Shown here in pieces: positions 10,111 to 23,000 of a stretch of DNA of 64,000 bases. The stretch is taken from positions 31,892,771 through 31,956,770 of the forward strand of contig OX243816.1 in the NCBI GenBank assembly GCA_945859605.1, given 5' to 3'. Both the position numbers and the translations under genes were made by a program. The first letter of the stretch is position 1; every line of letters begins with the position of its first letter. The notes beneath the pieces are model-generated. The model saw only the letters and a program-made list of their open reading frames with translations, was not told the origin of the DNA and searched no databases. This stretch comes from Lumbricus rubellus. Lineage: Eukaryota; Annelida; Clitellata; Crassiclitellata; Lumbricidae.

Positions 10111-12009
10111 TAAGTTTGCATACATGTGCATGCATGTATGATGTATGAACTGCGATGTATAGTTGACGAATAACGTATCTGTACACAAACTGGTTTTAGT
10201 TCGCCAACCGATCGACAGGTGCATTTTGAAATTGTTTGCTGGACATCCCATACCGGTATCCTACAACAGTCGTCGGTCAATAGAAAAACTCACACGGCTC
10301 AAGATCAACGCTTTCGACTTCACGCGTACACTTAGACGTGCTCTCAGATAAATCCCTTGAGTAAACACCATTCATATAACACATTGATGACGGCCTATGT
10401 TTTGGCACGTAGGACTATACTTTAGGCCATCACGTGGACTAGCAAAGTTGCCATAGCGACTGAAAGCGCATGCTACCGAACTTCTGTGCAAGACATATTT
10501 GTAGGCTACAGATGGAACGGCTCACTGTGCTCACAGAGCTCTGAGCTGAATAGAATGGCTGCTATTGCGTCATCATTAGTTGAAGGTCATCAGAAAAATA
10601 TTATTAAGACCTATTACCAAAATGCAATAAAACGGTTCGGAAAACACAGATGTGATCCAAGATGTTCCATATATATATATATGGCCTATAATACCATAAT
10701 ATATATTATAGACAAAGCGGGAGTGAACATCATGATAACATATGCGCTGGGGTTTTTTGCTTAGTCTTTCACAAATTTTTTCGATAAACATAGTAAATTA
10801 ATGTTAAATTGCATAGCCTACTTGACGACCTTTTTAGTCTTTTTTTTACAAATCTACATTAGGGGGGGGCCGGGGGGGGGGGGGAATTCTACGTATAAAA
10901 TTTTCTTGTGGAAATATTATCTAGGTGCATGTTAACAACAGCTCCAAGTTTTTCATGGGAAATGTCAATCGTTGGGGGTGGGGGCTTCCCACTCCAAAGA
11001 CGTCTAGATTAAACACTAGCTGTCGGTCAACTAGTGGCCGGACCGACCCGTGTGTATAAACCCCGACCCATCGGAGTTCGTTATATCTCTAGATATAACG
11101 AAGCCCGATGAATCGGGTCCCTGGCAGGTATTGTAAAGCCCCCTGCCAGGAGTTTCTCAGGGCGATCATAAGAGATACTATTCAGATGCTATACGACACC
11201 TGGTGACAACAAAGGCCATTGCCGTTGACAACGACTTAATTTATATTACAGCTCATGATACTATACGGCCATAGTGGCTTTCTTTTATCACCTTCTGGGT
11301 GAGACTTTTCTTCCAATTGGTCAATGCGGTAACTATAGGCAACTGACATTATGACGTCACAGTCTATTTACGTCATAAGAATCGTTTTGTCATAATGTTA
11401 TGGTAGCAATGCAAAAAATACGTTATTTTTCAGTGCTCTAGGCTTTTACTGCTACTACTACTACATCATCATCATCATCATCATTATTATCATCTACTGT
11501 AGCTATTGTCTGTATTAAAATTTTGGCATTAGGACTACCGTAACGCACTTCCTTTTACGTCTGCACATTGCAGTACCAAGGCATCCTTGTCGATTTTGCT
11601 ACCAGTCACATCAATTCATTTAAATATATCAAGGCCCAGGTCATACAGTCGCTATTAAAACTGTGTACATGTAGTTTTTAACTGTAGGTTAATACTGAGT
11701 GGTTTACACTTTTGTACAGCATCCAGCAAAGGGACTTTATACTTAGATTGAATGCAATATTGGTGTATTATACCTTGATGTATGCAAGCCTGATGTTGCA
11801 TAACTGATGTTGCATAAAGAACAGGCTGTACATATGTAACTGTAGGCTACACATGTAGGCCTAACAATTATTTTAGTTTCAGCTATTATCATTGGGTTTC
11901 CGTCTATAGCCTAGTCTTATTTAAATGACAACCGAAAAGGTCATACCAAAGAGTCAAAGACAGAGATATAACTGTTGTGAGCAGGTAAAAACAGAAATAG
12001 AAAGTAATA
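10111..12009. other. Intergenic with G-run, hairpins and a small microsatellite
   Basis: Contains a poly-G stretch at 10862-10884, two adjacent hairpins at 11065-11151 and CTA/ATC trinucleotide repeats at 11451-11492. Short frames near 10163 and 10486 have no supporting splice or family evidence. Confidence 0.5.
11065..11151. other. Two adjacent hairpins
   Basis: The first has arms TTCGTTATATCT / AGATATAACGAA with a 2-nt loop, extended outward by CATCGG/CCGATG with small mismatches. The second has arms CCTGGCAGG / CCTGCCAGG around a loop of about 14 nt. No transposon ends were found outside them. Confidence 0.5.
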
Positions 12010-12630
12010 ATAACAATTCAACTCTGTTTCCAATTCTATTCTATCTTTACAAAGTAAACAACTGAAGACCTTTTTTCTACCATTATAAGTGAATTAGTGA
12101 AATAGCAAGATAATTTTTTATTAAAAGTTATCTATGCTTTTGTACATCCTGCCATCTGTTTCTAAACAAGAAACAGACAGAAAGACAAACATCAAAACAG
12201 ATATCTTGGTTCAACACCATAGCAAAAATATGCAAATCAACAATGAAAGCTACGCTGGACCTCAATCATTATAGCACAGTAATGCCCAATAGCTGAATTT
12301 ATTATAATTATGTACAACTACATTCATTAAAGTGTTCATATATTACATGCGCAGAAAAATCGTATATTCGACCACCTGTTGCAATTCGTACCTTCTTCTA
12401 TGGAATCACCACAATGCATATATTATGTACAAATAAGTTTCTCTCCCCTAACCCCAACAACAGTGCTCCTGAATAGATTTCTTGACAGGGTGCTATACAA
12501 GTCCACAGATTGAATGAACAAAAGTTAATTTGCTAAAGACATCCATAAAACAGTTCACTGCATGCTACTAGTTATTTTTGTTAAACATCATATTTGCTAG
12601 CTAAAATTTGCTAACTTAAGGTTTACAGTT

Positions 12631-12808
12631 CAGTGCTAAAAGTGCAAAAAAAGAAGTGCTTGGACGCCCATTACCTTTCCAAAAGAAGTGCCAGGACGCC
12701 CCATACATTTTCAAGTGTGCTGGCCAAATAAGTGGCAGGACGGCATAGAGATTTGAAAATAAGTGCCAGGACGCCGTCCATGACCGTTCTGCCACACTTT
12801 AAGCCCTG
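12631..12808. mobile_element. Possible degraded hAT-like MITE
   Basis: The left end CAGTGCTAAAAGTG and the inverted right end CAGGGCTTAAAGTG match imperfectly. The interior repeats an AAGTGCCAGGACGCC-like unit. A flanking duplication similar to GGTTTAC is offset by a few bases, so the boundaries are uncertain. Confidence 0.4.
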
Positions 12809-13252
12809 GGTTTACTGTTTTGACATGAACAGAATTTAATCAAATGCCATTGGACGACTATTACAAGATAACAGAGTTATACATAAGCTAATATGGATGT
12901 CATAATTAGAGATTTATTTTGCTTGTGTACACTTTGTTGAGACCTCTCCACTGGCCTCGTATGTAAATCACCAAAATCCAGTGACCCACTCCCTTGCGTA
13001 GTGCGTATGTAATAACATAGCCAAATAATTGATTCATCCTAGTAATCTCATTGCTTCACATAATCAGGTTACACAGTCGCAAGTCACTAGTCTATGTTCT
13101 GCTTTTCAATAAGCTGGATAATCAACAGGATCTACTTTAAGGTTAAGAGACATAAAGTACATCTTTACATCACAAATGGCATCGCTTAATCCTCAACTTC
13201 TGCCAAGCGTGAAGGCGCAAAAATGAACTCGATGATCTCACGGTTGACTGAT

Positions 13253-16200
13253 TCAGAGTTTTGAAGCAGCAAACTCTCTCAGTGGTCCCTCGTACTTCTC
13301 ACCTGCAACAATAACACATAACGACGTAACGTCTTACACACCTGGATGAAATTAAACCATATAGTGGTAGGTTAGCTCAGTGACTGGATCAGAGAAGCTA
13401 GACTTACATATGACGTTAGATGACAGAATGTGACCCATCTGCACAAAATCTAATGTAGGTCAAAGTTTTCACTTTGGAGTATAATATACCATGTCAAAGA
13501 GAAACACAACCTCTTAAGAACAACACCAAAATCTCAATCCTAACTGAATTTGTGGATGAAAGAACTACGTTGTTGCTACAAATACAATGAACAAAGGCAG
13601 GTAAAATGGCTTAAATTTTGGTGCTCTTGAATGAAATATACAATAATAACTTTCAGAAATTATCCAGATAATAAAAATCTCTCAGTGTTATATTTTCTCA
13701 AATTGCAAGCTTTGCTTTTTGTGGAAAAATATATAATTTGCAATATTGCAATTAAGAAATCACTTGCTAATATATGACCGATTTTGCACAAATGGGTCAA
13801 AAATCAGATTAATGCCAAGAGACGAAAACTGAACCTGCCTAAGACAAAAGCGAGAAGTTCCATTCGATCCGATCCAAAGAACATCTGCTTCTCATTCTTC
13901 GCATCCGTTGTCACAATCGTTGGAGCACCAAATGCCTTCAGAAGGGACAACAAAAACAACGCAATGATATAGAATGCAACATCGATTCTTCTTTATACAC
14001 CAAGTCGCCAATTAAACAAAGATAAAGTCTTAAAGCATCTGTTCACATTCTTTTCTACGCATCTTACCATATCTTCCAGCAGGCAAGTCTGGCTACCTTA
14101 CCAGCAAATCAAAATGAGCTATATGGAAATAAATGCTTGGTTACATCATATATTATTATTATTGTCACTACTATTAAACTGTCATTTACCAGCCAAGGTA
14201 CAAAAGATCTGCTACGATCTGATGATACAATCTCTATTATAATATATGACACCCATGTGTCATGGTTTTCCGAACTCTCCTCAGATGTGTGATACATCAA
14301 ATGCAAAATCGTTTGATTTGTGTAGAGACATAAAAAACACCAGTCCAGAAAAGTGGATTAATAATTAATGGTTCGATCACTAATCACAATTGAAATTAAA
14401 CCCAAGATCAATCCTATATGGAGACTTCTATGGCCAATATTATCATCTCCCAAACATTGACTGATAGTCACTTCCAAGAAAATCATTGAACAGAACCAGA
14501 CCAGATGAAGAGGTGACGCTGCTATCAGGGTTCCCGAAGATAGGGGCAAGAGAGGGAGCTTTGTTTTTTAATTAATTAATTACACTTAGAAACCTCTATG
14601 AAAAACACACATGCACCTAAATCTATGCATTGCATTTCCAAGTTTTTGGCAAAAAATTCAACTCTGGCCATGAAATTCAACTCTGGCCATCATGTTTTGC
14701 CCCCCCCCTTCTGCAAAAATATCTGCGGGCACCCCTGGCCGACACAGCAATTTGGTCAACAGATTTAACTACAAGTCATGAGGATACAGCTACACCAGCG
14801 GTTCCCAACCTTTTTTGACTGCAGGGCCACTTTTTCTAAGTTGGAGGACACGAGGGCCACATTTTCTCAGTTAAAGGACATAAGGGCATTTAGGGGGCCA
14901 CAATGCTAAAGTTTAATTAACTAAAAGCATATTAAAATTGCTATAATTAATTAAAACTAGAATGTTTGATGTTTATAGACTTCAAAATAAAATAATATGT
15001 GATAGAAAATGATTATAATGTTTTATCCTCTCCAAATTTTTCAATTTATTTCATATATTTTTTAAAATTCTTTGAGAGATGAGTGCCATTGTTGGGGCCT
15101 GGCGGGCCATTTTGTGAGGCCTCGCGGGCCACTTTTTTCCCACGGGCCACGGGTTGGGAACCGCTGAGCTACACGTACCCCATAGCTCAGGGCCTCAGAG
15201 GTCACTTCCTTTAGTCGTTGAGAGACTTTCTTGTCTTTGATGCTCAAAATCAACTCCTTGGCGCGCTCATCAGGCACTCCGATCGCCTTCAGAGCCTTGA
15301 ACACAAACACAATAAACACACAAACGATACGTTCACTCCTCCATGTATATGTATGTTTCTGTGTGTAACTACAAATGTGTGTGCAATGTACATTCGTTTA
15401 CATGAGAAGGCAAGACTATCGTATGTCAGAACTCTGAAATTTGCAAATGGAATACAGTAAAATTTTACTTGACAGTTCAATTTTTAGCCCATCTGTTAGT
15501 ACATAGAACCGGACTGCTGTTCTTTCCATTCCCGTCCTCCGTGCTAGAGTTTCCTTTCTCAGATATTTCTCACGACTTTTTTGCTTTTCACATCTGATTA
15601 ATTTTTTTTCCTTTTTTAGTATATGACTATATGATGTTTATTCCCCCTATGATAAAACGTAGCCTATAATGTAAATAATATAACTTTTAAAAAAACTATT
15701 TTTAGCTGCACAGAAATGCTTTTACAACTGCACAAATCCATTTTAGAACTGTACATGTTGTCAAGAACTGTACATTAAGAAAGCTCTGGTCCAAATACAA
15801 TCGGTTAGACATACAAGTGAAAAAGCAAGCAAACCAACCTCTTGAACGCTTTCAGTAGTGGAAATATCTTGTTTCTAGACAAACAAGAAATATGCTGTTA
15901 GCTCAGAATGTTTATCCGAAAAACAGAAAAGATAAAACCATAATTAATGCTCTAAAATGCAAAGTGACTCCTCAATATCTGACGTCAGGCTCAAAACTCG
16001 TAGCTGGTCACTTCCTAGATATAGTGCTAGAAGTTGAAATAGGCGAGAGGAGTCAAGAATGCAGAATATTCTATAATTTGACAGATGACTATAAAATTAT
16101 AAATTCACCATAATTTGCGAAGTTGTAAACCGATTTTTGATGCTGTCTGCATTATTTGATTCAGAATAGATCCCTTTATTGACCAGTAAAGTTGTAGAAT

Positions 16201-18829
16201 AATCCATTAGTAGTTTCTGATAACTTTGACACCCCCCTCCGTGTCACATATGTATCTGTATGAATTACAAACATGCCTGCAAACAACCACATCAAAAGTT
16301 AGGAAATAGACTCCCTAAAAATCTTAATTTCTTCCGATGAAGTTCAACCTTATTCTTCACTTTTCGAAGACTTTAACTTCATTATCTTTTAAATGACAAT
16401 ATTCCTATTTACTATTTACGCAATACCTTGCCATACTCCACTTCTCAAAGACATCCCAACTCACAGTATGGCATACTTACTCTGCTCCAAACCCTCAACC
16501 AGAGCTCTCGACTGAGGCTTTCCATCAATTCCGGCTGCGTCATCGAAACCGAAGTCAAAAGTCGTTGTGCAGAAAGAGACCCTTTAGTCATTAAGGTATC
16601 ACGCACATCCTATACACCAATGCAGAAAGCATGCCACCAATAATTATCGCGTTAACACAATTAATTGTTAAAACAGGCATTAACTGAGAACTTATATATA
16701 TATATACTGAAGTACTTAATAAAGGGCCTCTCTCAGCATTCTTGCATCTTTTTGTTTACATTCTGTGCAGTGATTAGTGCTTACAAAGTGACATGCTGCA
16801 TGCACCTGAACAGTTCTCAGAGATATAAAGCAATTTACACACAATGCGAACAGAAGAAATGCCCTAAGGGTGAATCAAAATAACATTTCGCAATTCTCCT
16901 TCAACAACATTTCTAGGAGATCAACATTTCTAGGAGATTAACATTTCTAGGAGATTAGAGATCAATTAACATTCATATATTCAATTTCGAAACAAACTTC
17001 TTTTGAGCAACTAAGAAGGAATAGAATGCATGCTTCTCCTTATTGACCTCTGGTGCATTGAGTGGGATTTGGTAGAAGTCCCTCAGACGATGTAGATCGC
17101 TGAACATGTAAATGCCTTTAGTTGCAACCATCATTGGTGGACGATTGCCTACAAATACACACACACCAGTTAATTATTAATGATGATTAAACTAGATAAA
17201 TCAACCTCACCTGAGTTACATGACTGTCATGACATCATCTTCTTTCTTATTCTTTGCAACATTATATTGCAATCATTGAAGTCATTTGAAAGATGTTATT
17301 GTAACATCAAGCTCTCTAATTTTGTAGCCCTAAAATATTTATTACTAATCTATAGCTTACTAATCGACTTATGGTATTGCAAATCATCTTTATTATTATA
17401 GTCTTATTAACTAACCATCAAAACGTTTTCCCCATTGTGACTACTGCTTTTGTATGAAGTGAAGTTCAGTTAACTTGTACCTGGTACTACTTATGAATCA
17501 TCTAATAATAGCGACAACATTGATGTTCCTAATGATTTTGCTAATGATAATGGCAGGCAGTAACAGCTAAAAGATTCATCAACATTCATACCTGCTTCAC
17601 CCATAATTCCAGCCAGGTAAAATGGGCGAAATTTTAGGTCAATGTTCCATCGATTTCTTGCTCTGCAGAGAAACTAACAATCAACAACTGTAGAGAAATT
17701 GCACAAATAGGGAACTTTCTAGAAACACAAACAATAAATTAATGTATTTGATCAATTATACATAGATCTGTAAAGAAATGTCTACTTACTTACCTCTTTT
17801 GTGTTACAGTGGCAGAGATGGTGAATGATTTCACTTTCAACTCTGCCTCTGATATTCGAGCACCAGCACGTTATGTGAAATTGTCAATATATAGTACTGG
17901 GTCATGCAACCCTTTACTTGGATATATTGCCTCTGACATCATAACACGTTATGTGAAATTGTCAATATATTATTGGGTCATGCAACCCTTTACTTGGATA
18001 TATTGCCTCTGACATCATAACAGTTCTGAGCTTCTGATGTCGAGAACACATCCAGAATCACCACCGATTGGAATATGGGGCATGAATACGAATCTCAATC
18101 TGTGCCCTAACTTGACGCACATTTCGCATATTAGAAGAAGCGCATTCAATCAATCGACCGATCAATCAAACTTTGTGGGCGTCGTGGTGTAGAGGGCGTG
18201 TTCTTTGCATTTCGGAGAGTTGCAGGTTCGAATCCACCTGAAACCGCCTCGTAGGGACTGAGCAAGTCCTTCACTCGCAATTGCTCACGCGCTTTTGGCA
18301 TGAAACTCCGATTCAGTGTCCGTCCGCACTGTAGTCGGGAGCGTTTCTGAGTAAGAATCTTGAAAGGCACTATACCAAGCGCACATACATACATACATAC
18401 ATACATACATACATACATACATACATACATACATACATACATACATACATACATACATACATACATACATACATACATACATACATACATACATACATAC
18501 ATACATACATACATACATACATACATACATACATACATACATACATACATACATACATACATACATACATACATACATACATACATACATACATACATAC
18601 ATACATACATACATACATACATACATACATACATACATACAATGTACATACATACATACAATCAATCTTTTGACAAGTTCTATGGAGGACATAAAACACA
18701 CATATGAAATCTAAACAGAATCCAGGGTAAGAAGCAGGTCACACTGCAAAATCGTCTCCTCACCTCGAAACCAATCCACGAATAAGGAGATAATACATCG
18801 TAGAAAAGCTCCACAGTCTTTTTGGCCAT
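13253..18829 (-). CDS. GSTK1: Glutathione S-transferase kappa, copy B (C-terminal SKL)
   Basis: Eight exons join in frame to 225 codons: 18764-18829, 17592-17673, 17048-17148, 16481-16609, 15839-15874, 15179-15295, 13839-13935 and 13253-13302 with the stop. GSTK enzymes have a DsbA-like thioredoxin fold and conjugate or reduce with glutathione in mitochondria and peroxisomes. Visible hallmarks are [10 protein letters not shown] with the catalytic-type Ser at residue 14, NRWNIDLKF, the helical insert containing [11 protein letters not shown], the cis-Pro region FGAPTIV at 179-185, and the glutathione-contacting [10 protein letters not shown] at about 197-206. It ends in SKL, a canonical type-1 peroxisomal signal. 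Length matches the family (about 226). The last intron has a GC donor (TTAG|GCAGGT). A hAT element sits just inside the intron 6 donor and a SINE plus ACAT array in intron 1. All exons look intact. Confidence 0.93.
14527..14740. mobile_element. Possible old hAT-like element in GSTK-B intron 6
   Basis: The right end reads ATATCTGCGGGCACCCCTG, a hAT-style terminus when reversed (CAGGGGTGCCCGCAG). A similar left end, CAGGGTTCCCGAAGATA, begins at 14527. Flanking 8-mers do not match well, so this is only a candidate. Confidence 0.35.
14796..15166. mobile_element. hAT MITE at the intron 6 donor of GSTK copy B
   Basis: Inverted ends begin CAGCGGTTCCCAACC, a terminus widespread among animal hAT transposons, with a perfect 8-bp target duplication AGCTACAC at 14788-14795 and 15167-15174. 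The interior is GGGCCAC-rich and non-coding. Exon 6 ends at 15179, so the element begins 12 bases into the intron, with the duplicated target covering intron bases +5 to +12. Copy A lacks it. Confidence 0.93.
15510..15788. mobile_element. Degraded element related to the hAT MITE at 35182
   Basis: The right half, with GCACAGAAATGC..TACAACTGCACAAATC and the end AAGAAAGCTCTG, matches the 35182-35391 element segment by segment. The left terminus was not identified, so the start is approximate. Confidence 0.45.
17873..18022 (+). repeat. Two-copy tandem duplication (~70 bp) in GSTK-B intron 1
   Basis: A unit containing GTGAAATTGTCAATATAT, then GGGTCATGCAACCCTTTACT, then GCCTCTGACATCATAACA occurs twice in succession. 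Copy A has the corresponding region once (around 24390-24455). Confidence 0.85.
18175..18387 (+). mobile_element. tRNA-derived SINE (family 1) in GSTK-B intron 1
   Basis: The head begins GTGGGCGTCGTGGTGTAGAG, with a perfect B box GGTTCGAATCC. The body has CTTCACTCGCAATTGC and TCAGTGTCCG, and the tail GGGAGCGTTTCTGAGTAAG and AAAGGCACTATACCAAGCGC. The tail runs directly into an ACAT array, suggesting the microsatellite grew from the SINE tail. Confidence 0.9.
18388..18660 (+). repeat. (ACAT)n microsatellite at a SINE tail
   Basis: About 270 bp of ACAT repeats directly after the SINE's GCGCACATAC tail, interrupted once near 18641 by AATGT. Frames of repeating YIHT or YVCM here are artefacts. 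Confidence 0.96.
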
Positions 18830-19160
18830 TTCCTCTTGTGAATTTCAAGGGAACCTCGTAATCGCAAACCTAATTTTCTTTCTAAAGCGCAACTGTACAG
18901 CTTAAGCGCAAAGTATTAATGATGCACGAAGCGAGAGTTCAATGTCCAACGAGAGCCTAGTAAATGACAATACTGTCAATACAAACCTACTTCTGGATTC
19001 TGCAATTGTATTGTTATTTTAACCGAACTCGAACGCACAGACGTAGTAAAGTTTGGCTTCGCGACGTGACCTACTTTCTTACCCTGGTCAAAGATTATTA
19101 ATCTACAAGATTGATTGCTGCCGTAAACAATAATATTATCAATGAATATTAGGCCTAGCC

Positions 19161-19524
19161 ATAGACATCATAATATTAAATGTAAGATGTCTATGGCCTG
19201 GCCTATTCGTTCCTACGGAGCCCCTAATAAGAAAGAATGGGTTGTGCAGTTCTAAAAATTCCTTAAAACAGCCCTGTTGCTAGGCCTAATTATAATGATT
19301 GGTTTAGAATAATTTGTTCGGAGTTTTTTTTACAACTAGAATTAACAAATTACAATAATATACTATTGAAATTGTTTCTTTGGCATAAGTGGGGCGTTGT
19401 TTAGCTGAACATGTTGAACATGCCTTAATCCGCCTCTGAGCCTGCTGTAATAGGCCTAAATAATTATGTGTGTGGTGGACCGTGGTTCTCAGAAAGAAGG
19501 GACATGGGAGGGTAGTGACAGCAC
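19161..19524. other. Spacer between the two GSTK units with a hAT remnant
   Basis: No exon seen. At about 19392-19438 the sequence GCTGAACATGTTGAACATGC followed by CTTAATCCGCCTCTG matches the right end of the hAT MITE at 37343-37626, so this is a truncated copy. Confidence 0.55.
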
Positions 19525-20089
19525 TAATTCTACTTTGTTTCCAGTCTTATTATTTTTCTTCCCAATGCAAACAACTGAAAACTACTTTTATATTATTATA
19601 AGAGAATTAAAAAAGTAGCACAATAAAATTTATCAGCAGTTATCTGTGCTTATTCTCGATCCTGCCATCGGCTTCTAAACAAGAAACAGAGTCGCAACGA
19701 CGGAATGAAAGACAAACATTCAAACAGATATCCCGTATCAACCATCAACCATACAGCACACACAAATTAAGAAAGCTAAGCTAAGCCTCAATCATTGGAG
19801 TGCAGTAATGCCAAATATATAGCTGAATTTATTTTATTTAGAACTGCAATAAAAAAAATGAGCTAATTCATCCTGTTAATCGCATTGCATCTCGCAATAT
19901 ATTAGGTTACACATTTGCATGTCACTAGTCGTATATTCTGCTTTGCAATAAGCCGGATAATCAACAAGACTACTTTAAGGTTAAGATACATAAAGTTCGT
20001 CTTTCCATTACAAATTGCATCCCTTAATCTTCAATTTCTGCCAAGCATGAAGGCACAAAATGAACTCGATGATCTCATGGTTGACTGAT

Positions 20090-23000
20090 TCACAGCTTCC
20101 AAGCAGCCAACTCTCTCAGTGGTCCCTCGTACTTCTCACCTGCAACAATAACAGCTAGCCTCAGTCACATGGGTAAGATTAAATCACACAGTAGCAAGAT
20201 CAGTCCACACAAAGGAACCTTGATACAGTAGGTTAGCCCAGTGTCAGAGAACCTAGGCTTACAGATTTAAGTTTTGGTGCTTTTGCATAAAATTTTAAAT
20301 CATAACTTGAAAGAAATCACTCAGATAACTACTGGGTAATAATGCAACAATGCAACAATTAAGAAAATCAATTGCCAATTGTTTTTCTTGAAACAGAATT
20401 TTCTGATATACAACCGATTTTTCACAGATGGGTCAAAAATCAGATTAAGGCGAAGAGACGAAGAACTGAACTTGCCTAAGACAAAAGCGAGAAGTTCCAT
20501 TCGATCCGATCCAAAGAACATCTGCTTCTCGTTCTTGGCATTCGTTGTCACAATCGTTGGCGCACCAAATGCCTTCAGAAGAGACAACAAAAACAACGCA
20601 ATGATACAGAATGCAACATCGATTCTTCTTTACATGCCAACTAAACACAGATCGCTGAAACCACCTGTTCATATTTTCTTAAATGCATCTAACCACAATC
20701 CTCCAGCAAGCAGGCAAGTCTGGCAACCGTGCTAGCAAATCAAAGTAAGCTACAGTACATGCAAATAATTGCTTGGTTACAGTATGTACCAGACAAGGTA
20801 CAAAAGATCTGCTACGGTATGATGATACAATCACCATAATGTATGACACCCATGTGTCACGGCTTTCCGAACTCTCCTCAGATGTATGGTACAGCAACTG
20901 CATATCTTTTGATTTGTGCAGATACATCAAGAACGCCAATTCAGAAAAGTGGTTTAATAATAAAGAATTAATCTTATACGCAGACTTATAGATATAGCTA
21001 CCCCGTAGCTCATGGCCTCAGCGGTCGCTTCCTTCAGTCGTTCATCAATTTTCTTGTCTTCGATGCTCAGAATCAACTCCTTGGCGCGCTCATCAGGCAC
21101 TCCGATCGCCTTCAGAGCCTTGAACACAAACACAATGAAAAAATAAATGATATGTTCACACCTCTCTGTGTGTGTCTGCATTATACAATGTTTGTGTTTG
21201 GGCATAAACACAGCAACTTTTTAAAAATCTCGCTGCAGTGCTCACTGCTTGCTCAGACTGGTTCTTTATGCTGGGAATTGCACTGGCAATTCAACAGTCC
21301 GGATCTATGCTCTAAACAGATCACACACATGATATCCTTTTTCAAAAACTGAACTGCTAAGTAGAAATTAACTGCATTCCATTTGCAAATTTCAGAGTTC
21401 TGGTAGACTATCTCTTACCTTCTTATGTAAACAAATGTATAAATGTTCACACATTTATTTTGTACTTTTCTCTGGCATGCATGTGTGAAAAAAGCAACAA
21501 AGGCAAAGTTTCTGAACACTGCACACAGTGCAAAAAACTGTGTCATAATGTAATGTGTCAAAAACTGTGTAATAAGGTAACTGTGTAATGTAACTGTAAT
21601 AATGTAGCTGCAGTTTGTCATTTTGAAGTGAATAAACAAATTAATTAGATTATTATTATTATTATTAGGTTAGAACAGTTCTAATGACCAAAACGGATAA
21701 GAAAAAAATATCTATTTACGAATCACTTCTGGTATTTACTACATTTTAGAAATGTTACATGGCACCAAACTCTGAAATCTGTACTCCATGCATGAGGACC
21801 TTGAGAAAGCCAAACTAGAACTTTCTTGAAACAAAAATTATGTAAAAAAATTGTACATGCACAACAACAACAACAACAAAGTTTAACCCCTGTATTTGGT
21901 GCTATATTTTCTTAAAGATTCAATACAAGGCTTCAACGAACAAATAGATATGCAAGCGAAGAAGCAAGTAAACCAACCTCTAGAACGTTTTCAATAGTTG
22001 AAATATCTTGCCGCTAGACAAAATAAAAAAACACGTTAACTCAGAGTGTGATCTTAAAAACATAAAAGTTAGAATCCTTCATACTTAAAGCTTAAAATGC
22101 AAATTGACTCAATAAATTATGCATTGCTGATGCTCAAAATCCTTTGCCTGCCATCTCCTAGATAGGCCTACTGCGTTAGAAGTAGAAATAGGTGAGGGGG
22201 AGGGTCAAGAATGTAGAATATTCTTTAATTTGGCAGATGGCTATAAATTCGCCATAATTTGCGAAGTAGTCTCAACCAATTTTGATGCCTTTATTTGGTT
22301 CAGAATAGATTCCTTTTTTAATAATGCCCAGCAGAATTGCAGAATAATCCATTAGTGGCTTCTGAGAACTTTGATGACACGAATATTCGGAAACTTTTAT
22401 TAGATTTTCTCAATCCAAACTAATGAAAGAATCAAACGAGTATATAATTCAGCAAGAAAAAGATTTTTTCATTCCGTGAAAAGCATTTTAAAGCAGAGCC
22501 AGTGGAGCACATTACTGCAGAAAAGGTCAGAAACCAACATGTGACAATTTTTACCTCCTGTGTCACATATGTATCTGTCTGAACTGCAAACATGCCTGCA
22601 AACATCCACATCAAAAATAATGTTAGGAATTTACTCCTTAAAATCTGAACTTCTTCCGATAAAGTTCAGCCTTATTCTCTTCACTTATCCAAGACTTTAA
22701 CTTCATTCGTCTTTTAATTACGATATCCCTATTTTCACAATACCTTGCCATCCCTCACTTCTTAAAGACCTCCCAACTCACAGTATGGCATACCTACCCT
22801 GCTCCAAATCCTCATCCACAGTTCTCGACTGAGGCTTTCTACCAATTCCGGCTGTGTCATGGAGACCGAAGTCAAAAGCCGTTGTGCAAAAAGAGACCCT
22901 TTATTCAACATGGTATCACGCACATCCTATGAACAAATGCAGAAAAATACACTACCAATATATAATTATTGCCTTAACGAAATTTATTGTTAAAATTGGT

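Larger units (their letters stand above)
12010..19160. repeat. Tandem segmental duplication, copy B unit
   Basis: All GSTK exons, the 3' flank (for example the TCTGCCAAGC..GAAGGC segment) and the promoter-side flank (ACCCTGGTCAAAGATT) reappear in the same order at 19525-26340. Exons are much more conserved than introns, and several insertions are private to one copy, so the duplication is not recent. Outer limits are approximate. Confidence 0.85.

Noticed and set aside
8674..10251. Very long frames of repeating YIHT or YVCM
   Set aside because: They are translations of the TGTA microsatellite, which is open in every phase.
18146..18707. Long frames across the ACAT array in GSTK-B intron 1
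   Set aside because: Microsatellite artefact extending into the SINE.
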